Origin: an uncultured bacterium
GTDB taxonomy: Bacteria; Myxococcota_A; Bradymonadia; Bradymonadales; Bradymonadaceae
Direction of reading: 5' to 3'
NCBI GenBank assembly: GCA_937981985.1
Contig: CALJNB010000010.1
Coordinates: forward strand, 1 to 41,371
DNA length: 41,371 nt
Shown here: one piece after another, positions 17,746 through 26,688 of the stretch
Position numbering within the stretch: the stretch's first letter is position 1
How the letters are laid out: each line of letters opens with the position of its first letter
Program-made: the position numbers and the translations under genes
Notes under the pieces: model-generated
The model's database searches: none
What the model was told of the DNA's origin: nothing
Seen by the model: only the letters and a program-made list of their open reading frames with translations

Positions 17746-18652
17746 AATGACACTCAGAATTGGAACGAGAAAATCACGGTTGGCGCTTTGGCAAACGAAC
17801 TTTATTGCCGAAGAACTTCGAAAATTCAATCCAGAACTTCGGGTTGAAATAGTCGAGATGGATACGACCGGAGATAAAATCAGAGATAAGCCATTACCTG
17901 AAATCGGAGGTAAGGGGCTTTTTACGCTTGAGCTAGAAAACGCGCTGCACGAGGGAAGCGTGGATATTGCCGTCCATTCTCTCAAAGATCTTCCTAGTGC
18001 ATTACCTGAAGGTTTAGCTTGGATTGGTTCGCCGAGACGCGCGGACCCCAAAGACGCATTTATATCCTCTCGTTATAAAAATCTTGATGAGGTACCAGCG
18101 GGCGAAACGATTGCCACAGGTAGTGTCAGACGACGAGCGCAAATCCTATCCCAATATCCAACCCTAGAGTTTGTTGACTTGCGAGGTAATATCGATACGC
18201 GTTTGCGAAAACTAGAAGAGGGCGGTTGGGCTGGCATTATTATGGCAGCGGCTGCAATCGAGCGATTGGAACGAGATGACTTGCCTTTTTCGCTCATGGA
18301 TACGACGCGTTTTGTACCTGCGGTATCCCAAGGTGCCATTGGAATTGAGGCAAAGGAGGGGAGAGAGGACCTACAGGTATTATTTGAAAAGGTATTCGAT
18401 TCTCAGACAATTGAAGCGTGTACAGCAGAACGAAAATTTATGAATATGCTTGAGGGCGGATGTTCGGTGAGCTTAGGTGCCTTTGCCCAAAAAGACGATA
18501 AAGGTTGGATTTTTCGTGGCTGGATTTCCAATCAAAGAGGAACCGAAGTGTTAAGTGACGAAGTTCGTACACAGGACGTTCTTAATTCAGCCGAAGAGAT
18601 GGCAAACGCTTTTATTGAACGAGGAGCTCGTCGTATTCTTGGACGTTCATGA
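17738..18652 (+). CDS. hemC: porphobilinogen deaminase (hydroxymethylbilane synthase)
   Basis: Joins four porphobilinogens into hydroxymethylbilane. The 304 residues show the family hallmarks: RIGTRKSRLALWQT at the N-terminus, GKGLFTLELENAL, DIAVHSLKDLP, ATGSVRRRAQIL, DLRGNIDTRLRKL, and the dipyrromethane-cofactor Cys in LEGGCSVSLGAFA (about residue 240). Starts at 17738 or 17747 are both possible and overlap or closely follow the hemA stop at 17745. Its stop overlaps the hemD ATG as ATGA. It belongs to a tightly packed hemX-hemA-hemC-hemD run. Confidence 0.95.
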   Translation: MNEMTLRIGTRKSRLALWQTNFIAEELRKFNPELRVEIVEMDTTGDKIRDKPLPEIGGKGLFTLELENALHEGSVDIAVHSLKDLPSALPEGLAWIGSPRRADPKDAFISSRYKNLDEVPAGETIATGSVRRRAQILSQYPTLEFVDLRGNIDTRLRKLEEGGWAGIIMAAAAIERLERDDLPFSLMDTTRFVPAVSQGAIGIEAKEGREDLQVLFEKVFDSQTIEACTAERKFMNMLEGGCSVSLGAFAQKDDKGWIFRGWISNQRGTEVLSDEVRTQDVLNSAEEMANAFIERGARRILGRS

Positions 18653-19290
18653 TTCGTGTCTTACATACAGGACTACGTCTTCCCGAAAAACGGGATGAAA
18701 TAGATCTAACACACCTACCAGTGTTAGTTTCGGAGTGGATAACTTTAGATACGAATTTAGTGAAGCGGAAGCTGGCGAGGGCAGAGGCGATTTCTTTCTT
18801 TAGCCCTCGTGCAGTCGAGTCTGTTTTTGAGCAAGGCATTTCCTTGCCCGACATTCCGATCAATGTTGTGGGTACTAAAACTCAACAAATGGTTTTTGAA
18901 AAATACGGACGTACATCGACGAGCTACCCCACTTTTTTGAGCTTTTCTAAATCTGATTTGGGAAAAAGGTACGTGTCATTCGAACTTAAAGATTCCTGTC
19001 GGAGTATCAAAGACCTTAGAGGAATACATGAATTTTTTTCGTGTTACGAGACACGTTCCAAAAAGGTGTCGGTCTCTGATCTCAGTGTTTTTGATTGGAT
19101 TATCTTAACGAGTCCCCGTGGTGCAGATTCCTTCTTTTCTCAGATTTCTTTAGAGGGATTCAGCGGACAATTTGCCTGTCTGGGAGAGACAACCTTTAGC
19201 GCGCTGCATTCAATACACGGGGTTAAGGCGGCTTTCGTAAAAGAAGGTTCGATAAGCGTTGACGATTTACTAGATAGAATACAGGACTAA
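18649..19290 (+). CDS. hemD: uroporphyrinogen-III synthase, divergent
   Basis: Cyclises hydroxymethylbilane to uroporphyrinogen III with inversion of ring D. The protein is short (213 residues against about 240-270 usual) and poorly conserved, as HemD generally is. Two-domain patterns are visible: AISFFSPRAVESVF in domain 1 (the I-x-F-T/S-S motif) and DWIILTSPRGADSFF in domain 2, with a linker carrying YETRSKK (the YxT/R motif). Position is the strongest evidence: the ATG overlaps the hemC stop, and the downstream gene starts 4 bases after its stop. Confidence 0.85.
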   Translation: MIRVLHTGLRLPEKRDEIDLTHLPVLVSEWITLDTNLVKRKLARAEAISFFSPRAVESVFEQGISLPDIPINVVGTKTQQMVFEKYGRTSTSYPTFLSFSKSDLGKRYVSFELKDSCRSIKDLRGIHEFFSCYETRSKKVSVSDLSVFDWIILTSPRGADSFFSQISLEGFSGQFACLGETTFSALHSIHGVKAAFVKEGSISVDDLLDRIQD

Positions 19291-19293
19291 AGA

Positions 19294-20091
19294 ATGAAGG
19301 TTGCATTAGTACAGATGACGACGCGTCGCAATGTTTCTGAAAATCTAGACAAGTGCGCGGCGTTTATTAGGGAGGCCAAAGACGGAGACGCAACTTGGAT
19401 TATCTTTCCCGAAAACGTTCCCTATCTTGGCAAGGACCAAGAAAAGTTGGAGTTCGCACAGGATATTGATGGCCAATTCGTAAAGCTATTTACTAGATGG
19501 GCGTTGGATTCAAAGGTATGGATCACCATCGGTGCGTTTCCGGAAAGGGGGACCGCGACCCATACTTACAATACTCAAATTACGATTTCGCCTGAAGGTG
19601 TGGTGGCTTCGATATATCGAAAAATTCATCTATTCGATGTGGAGTTACCTAATATGGTCATCAAGGAGAGCAATTCAATCTTGCCGGGTAAGGAACTGGT
19701 CGTGATGGATTTGGATAAATTTAAAGTCGGGTGTTCGATTTGTTATGATTTGCGTTTTCCAGAAATGTACCGAAGATTAACGAATTTGGGGGCTAATGTC
19801 TTTATTGTCCCATCGGCATTCACGAAGCGAACGGGCGCCGCGCATTGGCATGCATTGTTAAGAGCTCGCGCGATCGAGAATCAAGCTTACGTCATTGCTC
19901 CAAATCAATTTGGTCACCACTTTGACGACCGTTGGTCGTATGGCGGGAGCGTAGTCTACGATCCGTGGGGAGAACAACTTTCCGTCGCGGAAGACAAAGA
20001 ATGTGTGATTTTTGCCGAGATTGATATTGATCTCGTGAAAGAAACACGTTTGGGGATGCCGGTACTCGGGCACCGTGTGTTTAACTCGTAA
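19294..20091 (+). CDS. carbon-nitrogen hydrolase (Nit1/omega-amidase-like)
   Basis: A 265-residue member of the nitrilase superfamily. The catalytic Glu-Lys-Cys triad is visible as FPENV (about residue 40), YRKIHLFD (about 110) and CSICYDLRFPEM (about 150). Length and the surrounding sequence (SAFTKRTGAAHWHALLRARAIENQAYVIAPNQ, split across the active-site wall) match the Nit1/deaminated-glutathione amidase and omega-amidase branch rather than true nitrilases. The likely role is repair or recycling of deaminated amides. It starts 4 bases after hemD and is probably co-transcribed; a link to heme synthesis is not known to me. Its stop is close to the convergent giant-kinase gene. Confidence 0.9.
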   Translation: MKVALVQMTTRRNVSENLDKCAAFIREAKDGDATWIIFPENVPYLGKDQEKLEFAQDIDGQFVKLFTRWALDSKVWITIGAFPERGTATHTYNTQITISPEGVVASIYRKIHLFDVELPNMVIKESNSILPGKELVVMDLDKFKVGCSICYDLRFPEMYRRLTNLGANVFIVPSAFTKRTGAAHWHALLRARAIENQAYVIAPNQFGHHFDDRWSYGGSVVYDPWGEQLSVAEDKECVIFAEIDIDLVKETRLGMPVLGHRVFNS

Positions 20092-20124
20092 TTTTGTTAG
20101 TGCTTTCGTTTTTCAACTTTGAAA

Positions 20125-23100
20125 CTATTTGAGTAATGACGCAACGTTTAAAATTTTTCGATTGAGATCTTTGTTAAGATAGGCTTTTCTTATCTTTGGT
20201 TCATCAATTCGGTCGTGACGCTTCATGACGATCTCTTTTGCCTGTTGAATACATTCTTTTCGAATTTCGGCGAACTCTTCATCATCGGGTAAAATGGCGA
20301 CGTGATAATATAGAATTTCTTCTTTAGAAAATATTTCAGACTGTTGGAGAAGCTTAAATGCTTTTTGAGAAAATTCGACCGCCTTGGCTCGATTTCCCAG
20401 TGCCTTATGAGATCGCGCCATCAACATCGCGCCATAGCAAATTGCCCAACGGATATCTGCCTGTTCTGCGCGTTCATAACCGTCTTCTGCCTGTATAAAA
20501 GCGACGCGTGCGGCGTGAGGCGTTCCGGATTTTAGTTGAAGTCGAGCGAGTAGGAAGGTGGCATGGATACTGAGGTAAACATTGGGAATGGAGTCGGCGA
20601 TTCGCAAGCCTTCATGCAAAGCTGACTCAGACTTTCTCAAGTTGTTCTGGTCCAAATAAATTCCACCGATAGTAATCAACCCATCGGCTAACTGATGGTT
20701 TGCCGTAGTTTTTCGCGCGAGATAAATGCCGCGTCGAAGCGCTGGAACGGCTTCATCGATTTGTCCTCTTAGCGCGTAAGTGTGACCGATATTGGCAAGA
20801 AGCTTAGATTCATCACGACGATGGCCAAGCCGACGAACTTGCACCAGCGCGTTTTCGTACCGTTCTAAGGCTTTTCCGAAATCACCGAGATAGGCGTAGG
20901 TTAGCCCAATACTGTGCGAGAATTTTCGAAACAGGCTTTGGTGTGATATTTTTTCGGCTAATAGCTGACCCTTTTCGTAGGCTTTTAGAGCGTCTTTAAA
21001 ATCACCGCTTTGGGTGTGAGTTGTCCCGGTCAAAAAATAGGCTTCAGCCAAATTCTCAAAAGATTCTTCATCTGTCTTTGATTCGAGATCTTGAATTACT
21101 TTGGCGGTTAATTCTAAACAATCTTTTGGACGTCCTTCAGTCAGGTAAATATTTGCATTCAATAAAATTGCTTTGGTTTTAAAATTAAGATTATCGAGTT
21201 CTATTGCAAGCTGGAGTGCTTTTTTCGCACCGACTTTGGAGGGTTTTAATTCGCTATGATCGAAGAAAAAGCGCGCTTGGAAAAGTATCGTTTCAACTTT
21301 CGCGTGGAGATTTTGTTCTTCGCTTGCGGCAAGCAAAACGTTAAGCGCGTCCTCGCATTCGTTTTTCCTGCCAAGCACAGCCAGTGCCTTGGCACGTGTC
21401 TTTAAGGTTTCGAAATGGTGGGGGGATTTTTCGTCAACGCGTTCTAGAATTTTCTTACAGAGTCGAAGTGATTCAGCGGCACCGGAGTTTTCGAATGCGT
21501 CTTTGGCAGCTTCGGCATAGAAGATGACGGCCTGTTCGTCGTCACCAGCAGCTTCGTAATGACTAGCAATGAGTGCGCTATATTTTGAGTTTTTGGATTC
21601 AGATTTAGCGAGATAGGCAGCTAAAGTTTGATGGAGAATGGATGCCTCCTCCGGTATGACACCTGACGCGGCAACACTCTGAGTTAACGAATTACAGAAA
21701 CGATAACGACGTTCTTCTTCTGGAGTATCTTCGGGATTAAATGTTTCCTCGGTGAAATTTAGAGGGACGTCGTTGCGGAGTAATAGCCGCATACTCACAA
21801 GAGCTTCAATTTCGTCATAGGGGGCATCGGGTAGAACAAGAACGAGGTCTGCTATTGTAAAGGGGCTCCAAAGAAAAGCTACTTTTTGTAAAACCACTTT
21901 CAGGTGTAGTGGCAATCGATCGATTCGAGCATTGATGAGTCCCTCCACACTTGAGGGGAGCCAATTGGGTGAATTACGATCTATTTTTAATGGGTTACCA
22001 TCGCCTTGACCTTTTAGCATGCCGCGATCGCGGAGGAGTTCGACCACTTCTTTAATATAGAGGGGATTGTTTCCCGAACGTTTTAAAATTTCGGTCGACA
22101 GAAGGTCGTCTTCAATTCGATAGAATCGTAGAAGATCATCTACCAAAGATTTGGCATTGGAATCGGTTAGCTCGTGAAGTTCGTCTACGCGGACCGAGGG
22201 TTTACTGAGCATATTTCGCCAATCGCGATTTTCAATCGCGTGGTCGTTAGAGTTTGCAGACAGGATCACGAGCGCGGTACCAAAGTGATCTGAGTTAAAA
22301 TGCGACGTCAGAAATTCCAAAGATAAGGTGTCGATGTTGTGAGCGTCATCCATCCAAATTACGAGTGCTTTTTTCGCTGAAAAACGCTCATGTATTTTTT
22401 GTAGAGAGAGAAAGATTCGACTTTGCCTCTCGCTAGCTGAAAGCTTTGCGAGGTTACCGTCTCGTATTTGAATCGAGAAAAGTGCAGCAATGCTTTCGAT
22501 TAGAAATTCTCTTTCTTCGTTATTTTCTTCCGCGAACAGGGCGTTGATTCGTACAGCGGCAGTTTTTCTTAGGGCGCGTAAATCGCTAGTATCCCCGAGT
22601 CGCAAGGTATGTCCCAAAAAGGTTGCAATCGCGCCATAAGGAACATCGCGTTGATAAGTGGGAACGCTTCCCCGTACGATGCGTACATCCTTTTTATCTA
22701 AGCCTCCCAAGAAGTGTTCCACGAGTGTTGATTTTCCCACGCCTTCGCCGCCAAGTAAGACGCACAAAGTTGGGACCGAATTTAGGACCACTTTTCGGTA
22801 AACCTCGCGCAGATTTTTAAGATGTATGTCGCGACCGTAGAATGACCCGTAGGCATGACGAAGATCTTCTAGTTTGGTTTGAACGCTCTTCATTCCGTGA
22901 ACTAAATATGCCTGGATTTTGCATTCTTCACCGTCGACTGGGACTTCGATGTGGTCGATTTTTTCGCAATCAAACCTGCGACGGATTCTGCGAAAAACCT
23001 GTCCGCCTGTTAGAATTTCTTTGGCCATCCCGCGGCGAGCCAAACGTTCGGCGAGCTCGTAGTCGTTTCCGGAAAAAGACCACGAAAATCTACGTCCATG

Positions 23101-24510
23101 CGGCGTAACTTCTTGTTCTAGCGCAACGTTACCGACACCAATTCCGATGGACAGGTGGACCTGGCTTTCTAAACTGGGATTCATACCAAGAACAGCCTCA
23201 TGGAGATCCATAGAAACGCGTACGGCGAGTTCACAGTCGTTCTCGCTGGATACTGGAATGCCAAAAAGTATGACGAAACCCGATTCATTCACGCGATGGA
23301 CGACCGCAGAATTTTTGTATGCGATGGAGTCAATGATTCGGGTAAACTCTTGGAGGGTCTGTAACCATCCCATTTGGTCCATGACATTTCTTAATTCTAA
23401 TAAGCCCATGAGTTCGCCTGCAACAATGACGACTTCTTTTCTTTCCCTGGTATGTAACTCTGTCGGTGAAGAATCGATGAATCGGGTTATCGGTGTGGCG
23501 GGGGAGAGCGTCGTCCCCGGTTTTGTATCAACTTTGGGTTCGGGACTGAGAGTTGTATGCGTGATGGAGTTCGTGTTTTTTCTTGTCGACACGCCGGCGC
23601 TTCTTCCTACTTCTTTTACGGCATTGCCAACGGTGGTTGCGTCATGAATATCTTCTAAGCGATAGAGAATTCGAGTGAGGGCGACTTGAATTTCGCGTGA
23701 AGTCGCGAAACGATCGTCGGGGTTTTTGGCAAGACTTTTGTATACGAGTTCGACGAGCTCATCGGGGAGGTTAGGATTGAGATCTAGGAGGTCAGGTACG
23801 AACGCGGACTTTACCAGACTCATCGTTTCTTCTTTGTTCGTATGTTTGAATAGAGGTCGACGACAGATGAGTTCGAATAGGATGGTCCCTAAACTAAAGA
23901 TGTCTGAACGATGGTCGACACTTTTCCCGGAAGCTTGCTCGGGAGACATGTAGGAGAATTTTCCGCGAACGACGTTCGGAGCGTCGTCGTTCACGGACGT
24001 GGCTTTTGCGATTCCAAAGTCGACAATTTTAACTCCGCCGTCGGGAGAGATGAGAATATTTTGGGGGCTGATATCTCGATGTACGATTTTTAGTGGTTCG
24101 TCGAAGGAGTTCTTCCGCTCGTGGGCGTAGTGCATTCCTTTTGCAACTTCGGATATAATGTAAACGGCGTTACCAATGGAAATTTCTCTGCCGAGTTTAT
24201 AGTGACCGGAAATAAAGAGGGCTAGATCGATACCGTCAATGAATTCCATGGCTAGATAGTATTGGTCATCAACTTTACCAAAATCGTAGATTTGAACTAC
24301 ATTTGGATGGTTTAGATCCATTGCGATTTTAGCTTCGGAAACGAACATATCCACAAATTTGGCGTTTGCGGTGTATTCGGGAAGAATGCGTTTGATGACG
24401 AGTATTTTTTCGATGCCTTCGGCACCGAAACTCTTCGCGAGAAAAACTTCGGCCATACCACCGACGCCTATGCGTTCTAAAAGTTCATACTTTCCAAAAC
24501 TTTCATCCAC
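20125..24510 (-). CDS. Ser/Thr kinase fused to degenerate cyclase domain, STAND-type ATPase and TPRs
   Basis: A 1461-residue cytoplasmic signalling protein with a GTG start. Kinase domain, residues 8-285: GVGGMAEV loop 15-22, Lys40, HRDISPQN 144-151, DFG 164-166. A Ser/Thr/Pro-rich linker runs to about 355. Class III cyclase-like domain ~358-500, in which both metal aspartates appear changed (Glu366, Ser410) and the transition-state Asn is Glu485, although Arg489 remains; it is probably non-catalytic. P-loop GGEGVGKST 587-595 opens an AAA/STAND ATPase with a Walker B-like VIWMDDAH. About twelve TPR-like repeats fill ~1000-1450. This architecture is familiar from myxobacteria. Its partners and substrate are unknown. 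The HRDxSP variant, with Ser where Lys is usual, is also common in that group. Confidence 0.88.
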   Translation of the reverse strand: MDESFGKYELLERIGVGGMAEVFLAKSFGAEGIEKILVIKRILPEYTANAKFVDMFVSEAKIAMDLNHPNVVQIYDFGKVDDQYYLAMEFIDGIDLALFISGHYKLGREISIGNAVYIISEVAKGMHYAHERKNSFDEPLKIVHRDISPQNILISPDGGVKIVDFGIAKATSVNDDAPNVVRGKFSYMSPEQASGKSVDHRSDIFSLGTILFELICRRPLFKHTNKEETMSLVKSAFVPDLLDLNPNLPDELVELVYKSLAKNPDDRFATSREIQVALTRILYRLEDIHDATTVGNAVKEVGRSAGVSTRKNTNSITHTTLSPEPKVDTKPGTTLSPATPITRFIDSSPTELHTRERKEVVIVAGELMGLLELRNVMDQMGWLQTLQEFTRIIDSIAYKNSAVVHRVNESGFVILFGIPVSSENDCELAVRVSMDLHEAVLGMNPSLESQVHLSIGIGVGNVALEQEVTPHGRRFSWSFSGNDYELAERLARRGMAKEILTGGQVFRRIRRRFDCEKIDHIEVPVDGEECKIQAYLVHGMKSVQTKLEDLRHAYGSFYGRDIHLKNLREVYRKVVLNSVPTLCVLLGGEGVGKSTLVEHFLGGLDKKDVRIVRGSVPTYQRDVPYGAIATFLGHTLRLGDTSDLRALRKTAAVRINALFAEENNEEREFLIESIAALFSIQIRDGNLAKLSASERQSRIFLSLQKIHERFSAKKALVIWMDDAHNIDTLSLEFLTSHFNSDHFGTALVILSANSNDHAIENRDWRNMLSKPSVRVDELHELTDSNAKSLVDDLLRFYRIEDDLLSTEILKRSGNNPLYIKEVVELLRDRGMLKGQGDGNPLKIDRNSPNWLPSSVEGLINARIDRLPLHLKVVLQKVAFLWSPFTIADLVLVLPDAPYDEIEALVSMRLLLRNDVPLNFTEETFNPEDTPEEERRYRFCNSLTQSVAASGVIPEEASILHQTLAAYLAKSESKNSKYSALIASHYEAAGDDEQAVIFYAEAAKDAFENSGAAESLRLCKKILERVDEKSPHHFETLKTRAKALAVLGRKNECEDALNVLLAASEEQNLHAKVETILFQARFFFDHSELKPSKVGAKKALQLAIELDNLNFKTKAILLNANIYLTEGRPKDCLELTAKVIQDLESKTDEESFENLAEAYFLTGTTHTQSGDFKDALKAYEKGQLLAEKISHQSLFRKFSHSIGLTYAYLGDFGKALERYENALVQVRRLGHRRDESKLLANIGHTYALRGQIDEAVPALRRGIYLARKTTANHQLADGLITIGGIYLDQNNLRKSESALHEGLRIADSIPNVYLSIHATFLLARLQLKSGTPHAARVAFIQAEDGYERAEQADIRWAICYGAMLMARSHKALGNRAKAVEFSQKAFKLLQQSEIFSKEEILYYHVAILPDDEEFAEIRKECIQQAKEIVMKRHDRIDEPKIRKAYLNKDLNRKILNVASLLK

Positions 24511-24554
24511 TTAGATAAACCTATCGAATACGTTTTTGAGAGGTTAACAATCTA

Positions 24555-25091
24555 TCATTTATTGTTGAGTGGCGTCCATGACAATTGACGCATTGCCTCG
24601 TAAGAAGCGATGGCACAGGCATTGGAAAGGTTGAGTGACCGGACTTTGTCAGTGGTCGGAATCCTGATACGATGGTTCTCGTAGGTTTTGAGGATCTTCT
24701 CATCTAGACCTTTAGTTTCACATCCGAAAACAAGTACAGACCCGGGGATGTATTCGACATCGGAATGGATTTTATTTCCGTTTTTTGTAAAAAGCCAAAT
24801 TCGGTCAGCGGGGAAAATTTTGGCGACCGATTCGAAATTTTCGTGTTTGGTGAGTTTAACGTGGGGCCAATAGTCGAGTCCGGCCCGGCGCAAAAATTTA
24901 TTGCTGAGTTCGAAACCGAAGGGTTCGACGAGGTGTAGCCAGATATTCGTACCTGCGCAGAGTCGCCCTATATTTCCTGTATTTCCGGGGATTTCCGGGG
25001 TTACGAGTACAATGTGAAGACCTTGGTCTTCGTTTGTCCCCCATGCTTTTTGATGTTCTTGAAGGACGAATCCTTCTGCTAATTTTTTCAT
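24555..25091 (-). CDS. trmL: tRNA (cytidine/uridine-34-2'-O)-methyltransferase
   Basis: SPOUT-family enzyme that methylates the ribose of wobble base 34 in certain tRNA-Leu species. The 178 residues cover the whole family length plus about 20 extra N-terminal residues. All three SPOUT motifs are seen: EIPGNTGNIGRLCAGT (motif 1 with Asn/Arg), VFGCETKGL (motif 2) and SLNLSNACAIASYEAMRQL (motif 3, forming the trefoil knot). The LRRAGLDYWPHV segment is characteristic of TrmL. Start 25091 is preferred, with AGGG about ten bases upstream; an in-frame start at 25109 exists. It lies on the same strand as the giant kinase, upstream of it. Confidence 0.93.
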   Translation of the reverse strand: MKKLAEGFVLQEHQKAWGTNEDQGLHIVLVTPEIPGNTGNIGRLCAGTNIWLHLVEPFGFELSNKFLRRAGLDYWPHVKLTKHENFESVAKIFPADRIWLFTKNGNKIHSDVEYIPGSVLVFGCETKGLDEKILKTYENHRIRIPTTDKVRSLNLSNACAIASYEAMRQLSWTPLNNK

Positions 25092-25516
25092 ACAGAAAAC
25101 CCTGCGCATCCGAAAAGGGAGGCAGGTTGTAACAGACCAACTCGTGAATATAAACCAAGACTAACAAAGTTATTCCCGCAATTCAAATAAATCTCCTCAA
25201 AGATATCTATTTCCGTGATTTTATTGGGGTAGAATAATGCGTTCACGCTTCCGTTTTCAGGCTTGCTTAACTTCTTAGACCGGATCGGATTCTGAGATTC
25301 GGACACTCTTTTGAACGCTTTTAGTGCTGCCAAACAATAGATATGGGGGAGTATCGATAATCCTCGGATTAGTAATAAAAAAGCGGCGTTTGGGTAAGGC
25401 TTGACGATTGAGCTTGGTTTTTGTACCGTCCGAAAACGTTAAATTTTTTGACCACTTGGCATTTTTAAATCATGATCAATATGAAAAACGCGACACACTT
25501 AGTTCAAGGAAGAACG
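25092..25516. other. long intergenic region with divergent control sequences
   Basis: About 425 bases between divergent trmL and mepA. It holds a good promoter towards mepA (25401-25429). On the minus strand an 81-codon open frame with a TTG start (25088-25333) ends in a TGA that overlaps the trmL ATG, but it has no recognisable protein features. No RNA gene was seen. Confidence 0.5.
25401..25429 (+). promoter_or_regulatory. sigma-70-like promoter for mepA-like gene
   Basis: TTGACG (25401-25406), a 17-base spacer, then TACCGT (25424-25429). The predicted leader before ATG 25517 is about 80 bases. Confidence 0.42.
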
Positions 25517-26596
25517 ATGTTCAAATCATTGATGATTAGCTTAGCTATTGGCTTATTCGCAATCCCACTCTCAGCCGAAACAAGTTCGAAGCTCGAAAAA
25601 GATCCTGCTGCGAAGATTGAATACAAAGTGAAGGATGGGGATACGCTTGGAAGTATTGCACTGCGTTTTGAGGTAGCCGTTTCGGATATGCGATCATGGA
25701 ATAAGCTTGAATCCAATAAAATTTCGGCTGGTGACCGGCTCGTTTTAAAAAGAGGAATTCCGGTAGAGAAAATTTCTGTCCTCAAGCCGAAGGTCATAAA
25801 GCAGAGACGCCGTACCAAATCTAGACGTTATAAAGTACGCAGAGGAGATACCTTTGAAAGCATCGCAAGGAAGCATAAAACGTCGATTCAAAAAGTTCGT
25901 AAAATGAACCCACGTGTCAATCCGCGTCGTCTTCAAATCGGGCAACGTATCAAGCTTTCAGGTAGCTCAACGTACTACTCGGTCCCGACGGTCAAACTAC
26001 CCACCAAGATTCCAGCTAATAAAAGCGTATCCTGGGGAAAAGCCAATTATGGACGTCTTTACAACGGGGTCACCATGAAATCGACACCGGGGCTTGCTAT
26101 TCGTAACCCAGCCCGTGCTTACGGTACGCGTCACACCATTCGTATGCTTGAAGCAGCTGCCGCTGACGTGGTAGCGCGTTGGCCTGATACCCAAGATCTG
26201 CACGTTGGTGATCTAAGTCATCCGAACGGTGGACATATGGGATCGCACAAGAGCCATCAGTCTGGAAGAGATGCGGATATTTCTTATTATCACCGTGGGA
26301 ATGTAAAATTGAATCGCTTCGTGGGTATGACACCTGAGACTTTTGATGCCGTTAAAAATTGGCATTTATTCAAGACACTTATTGATACCCAACAAGTTGA
26401 GTATATCTTCGTGGATTACCGATTACAAAAAGTGCTTTATGAATACGCGATTTCAATCGGATACCGATCGACCGAACTTGCTGGAATCATCCAATACCCC
26501 AGACGTGGCGGCGCTGGAATCATCAGAGATGCCAAAGGTCACGATAACCATTTCCATATCCGTTTTAAATGTTATAACGACAAATATTGTCAGTAA
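25517..26596 (+). CDS. mepA: LysM-containing penicillin-insensitive murein endopeptidase
   Basis: A secreted peptidoglycan hydrolase of 359 residues. A signal peptide ends near LSAET (residues 1-20). Two LysM domains follow, at ~35-79 (YKVKDGDTLGSIA) and ~102-146 (YKVRRGDTFESIA), joined by a basic linker. Residues ~180-355 are a MepA (M74) catalytic domain with the zinc-site motifs SHKSHQSGRDADI and GHDNHFHIRF. MepA cleaves D-alanyl-meso-DAP cross-links; LysM supplies glycan binding that the E. coli enzyme lacks. Start 25517 is chosen because AAGGAAGAA lies directly before it and the signal peptide begins there; an in-frame ATG at 25481 and a start at 25472 would add a non-signal extension. 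A terminator follows at 26647. Confidence 0.92.
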   Translation: MFKSLMISLAIGLFAIPLSAETSSKLEKDPAAKIEYKVKDGDTLGSIALRFEVAVSDMRSWNKLESNKISAGDRLVLKRGIPVEKISVLKPKVIKQRRRTKSRRYKVRRGDTFESIARKHKTSIQKVRKMNPRVNPRRLQIGQRIKLSGSSTYYSVPTVKLPTKIPANKSVSWGKANYGRLYNGVTMKSTPGLAIRNPARAYGTRHTIRMLEAAAADVVARWPDTQDLHVGDLSHPNGGHMGSHKSHQSGRDADISYYHRGNVKLNRFVGMTPETFDAVKNWHLFKTLIDTQQVEYIFVDYRLQKVLYEYAISIGYRSTELAGIIQYPRRGGAGIIRDAKGHDNHFHIRFKCYNDKYCQ

Positions 26597-26646
26597 AATC
26601 GCAGATTTATTTAAATCGTTTTCGATAGCAGATAGAGAAGTATGAA

Positions 26647-26674
26647 TCCCGACCAAGTGGTTGGGACTTTTTTT
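26647..26674 (+). terminator. intrinsic terminator after mepA
   Basis: TCCCGACC and GGTTGGGA form an eight-pair stem (one G-T pair) around a four-base AAGT loop, followed by C and seven T. It lies 50 bases after the mepA stop and just before the next gene at 26689. Confidence 0.75.
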
Positions 26675-26688
26675 ATTTAGGATTTAGG

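Noticed and set aside
23147..23647. A 166-codon plus-strand frame opposite the giant kinase
   Set aside because: It is antisense to the cyclase-like domain and linker, with no ribosome site or family resemblance.
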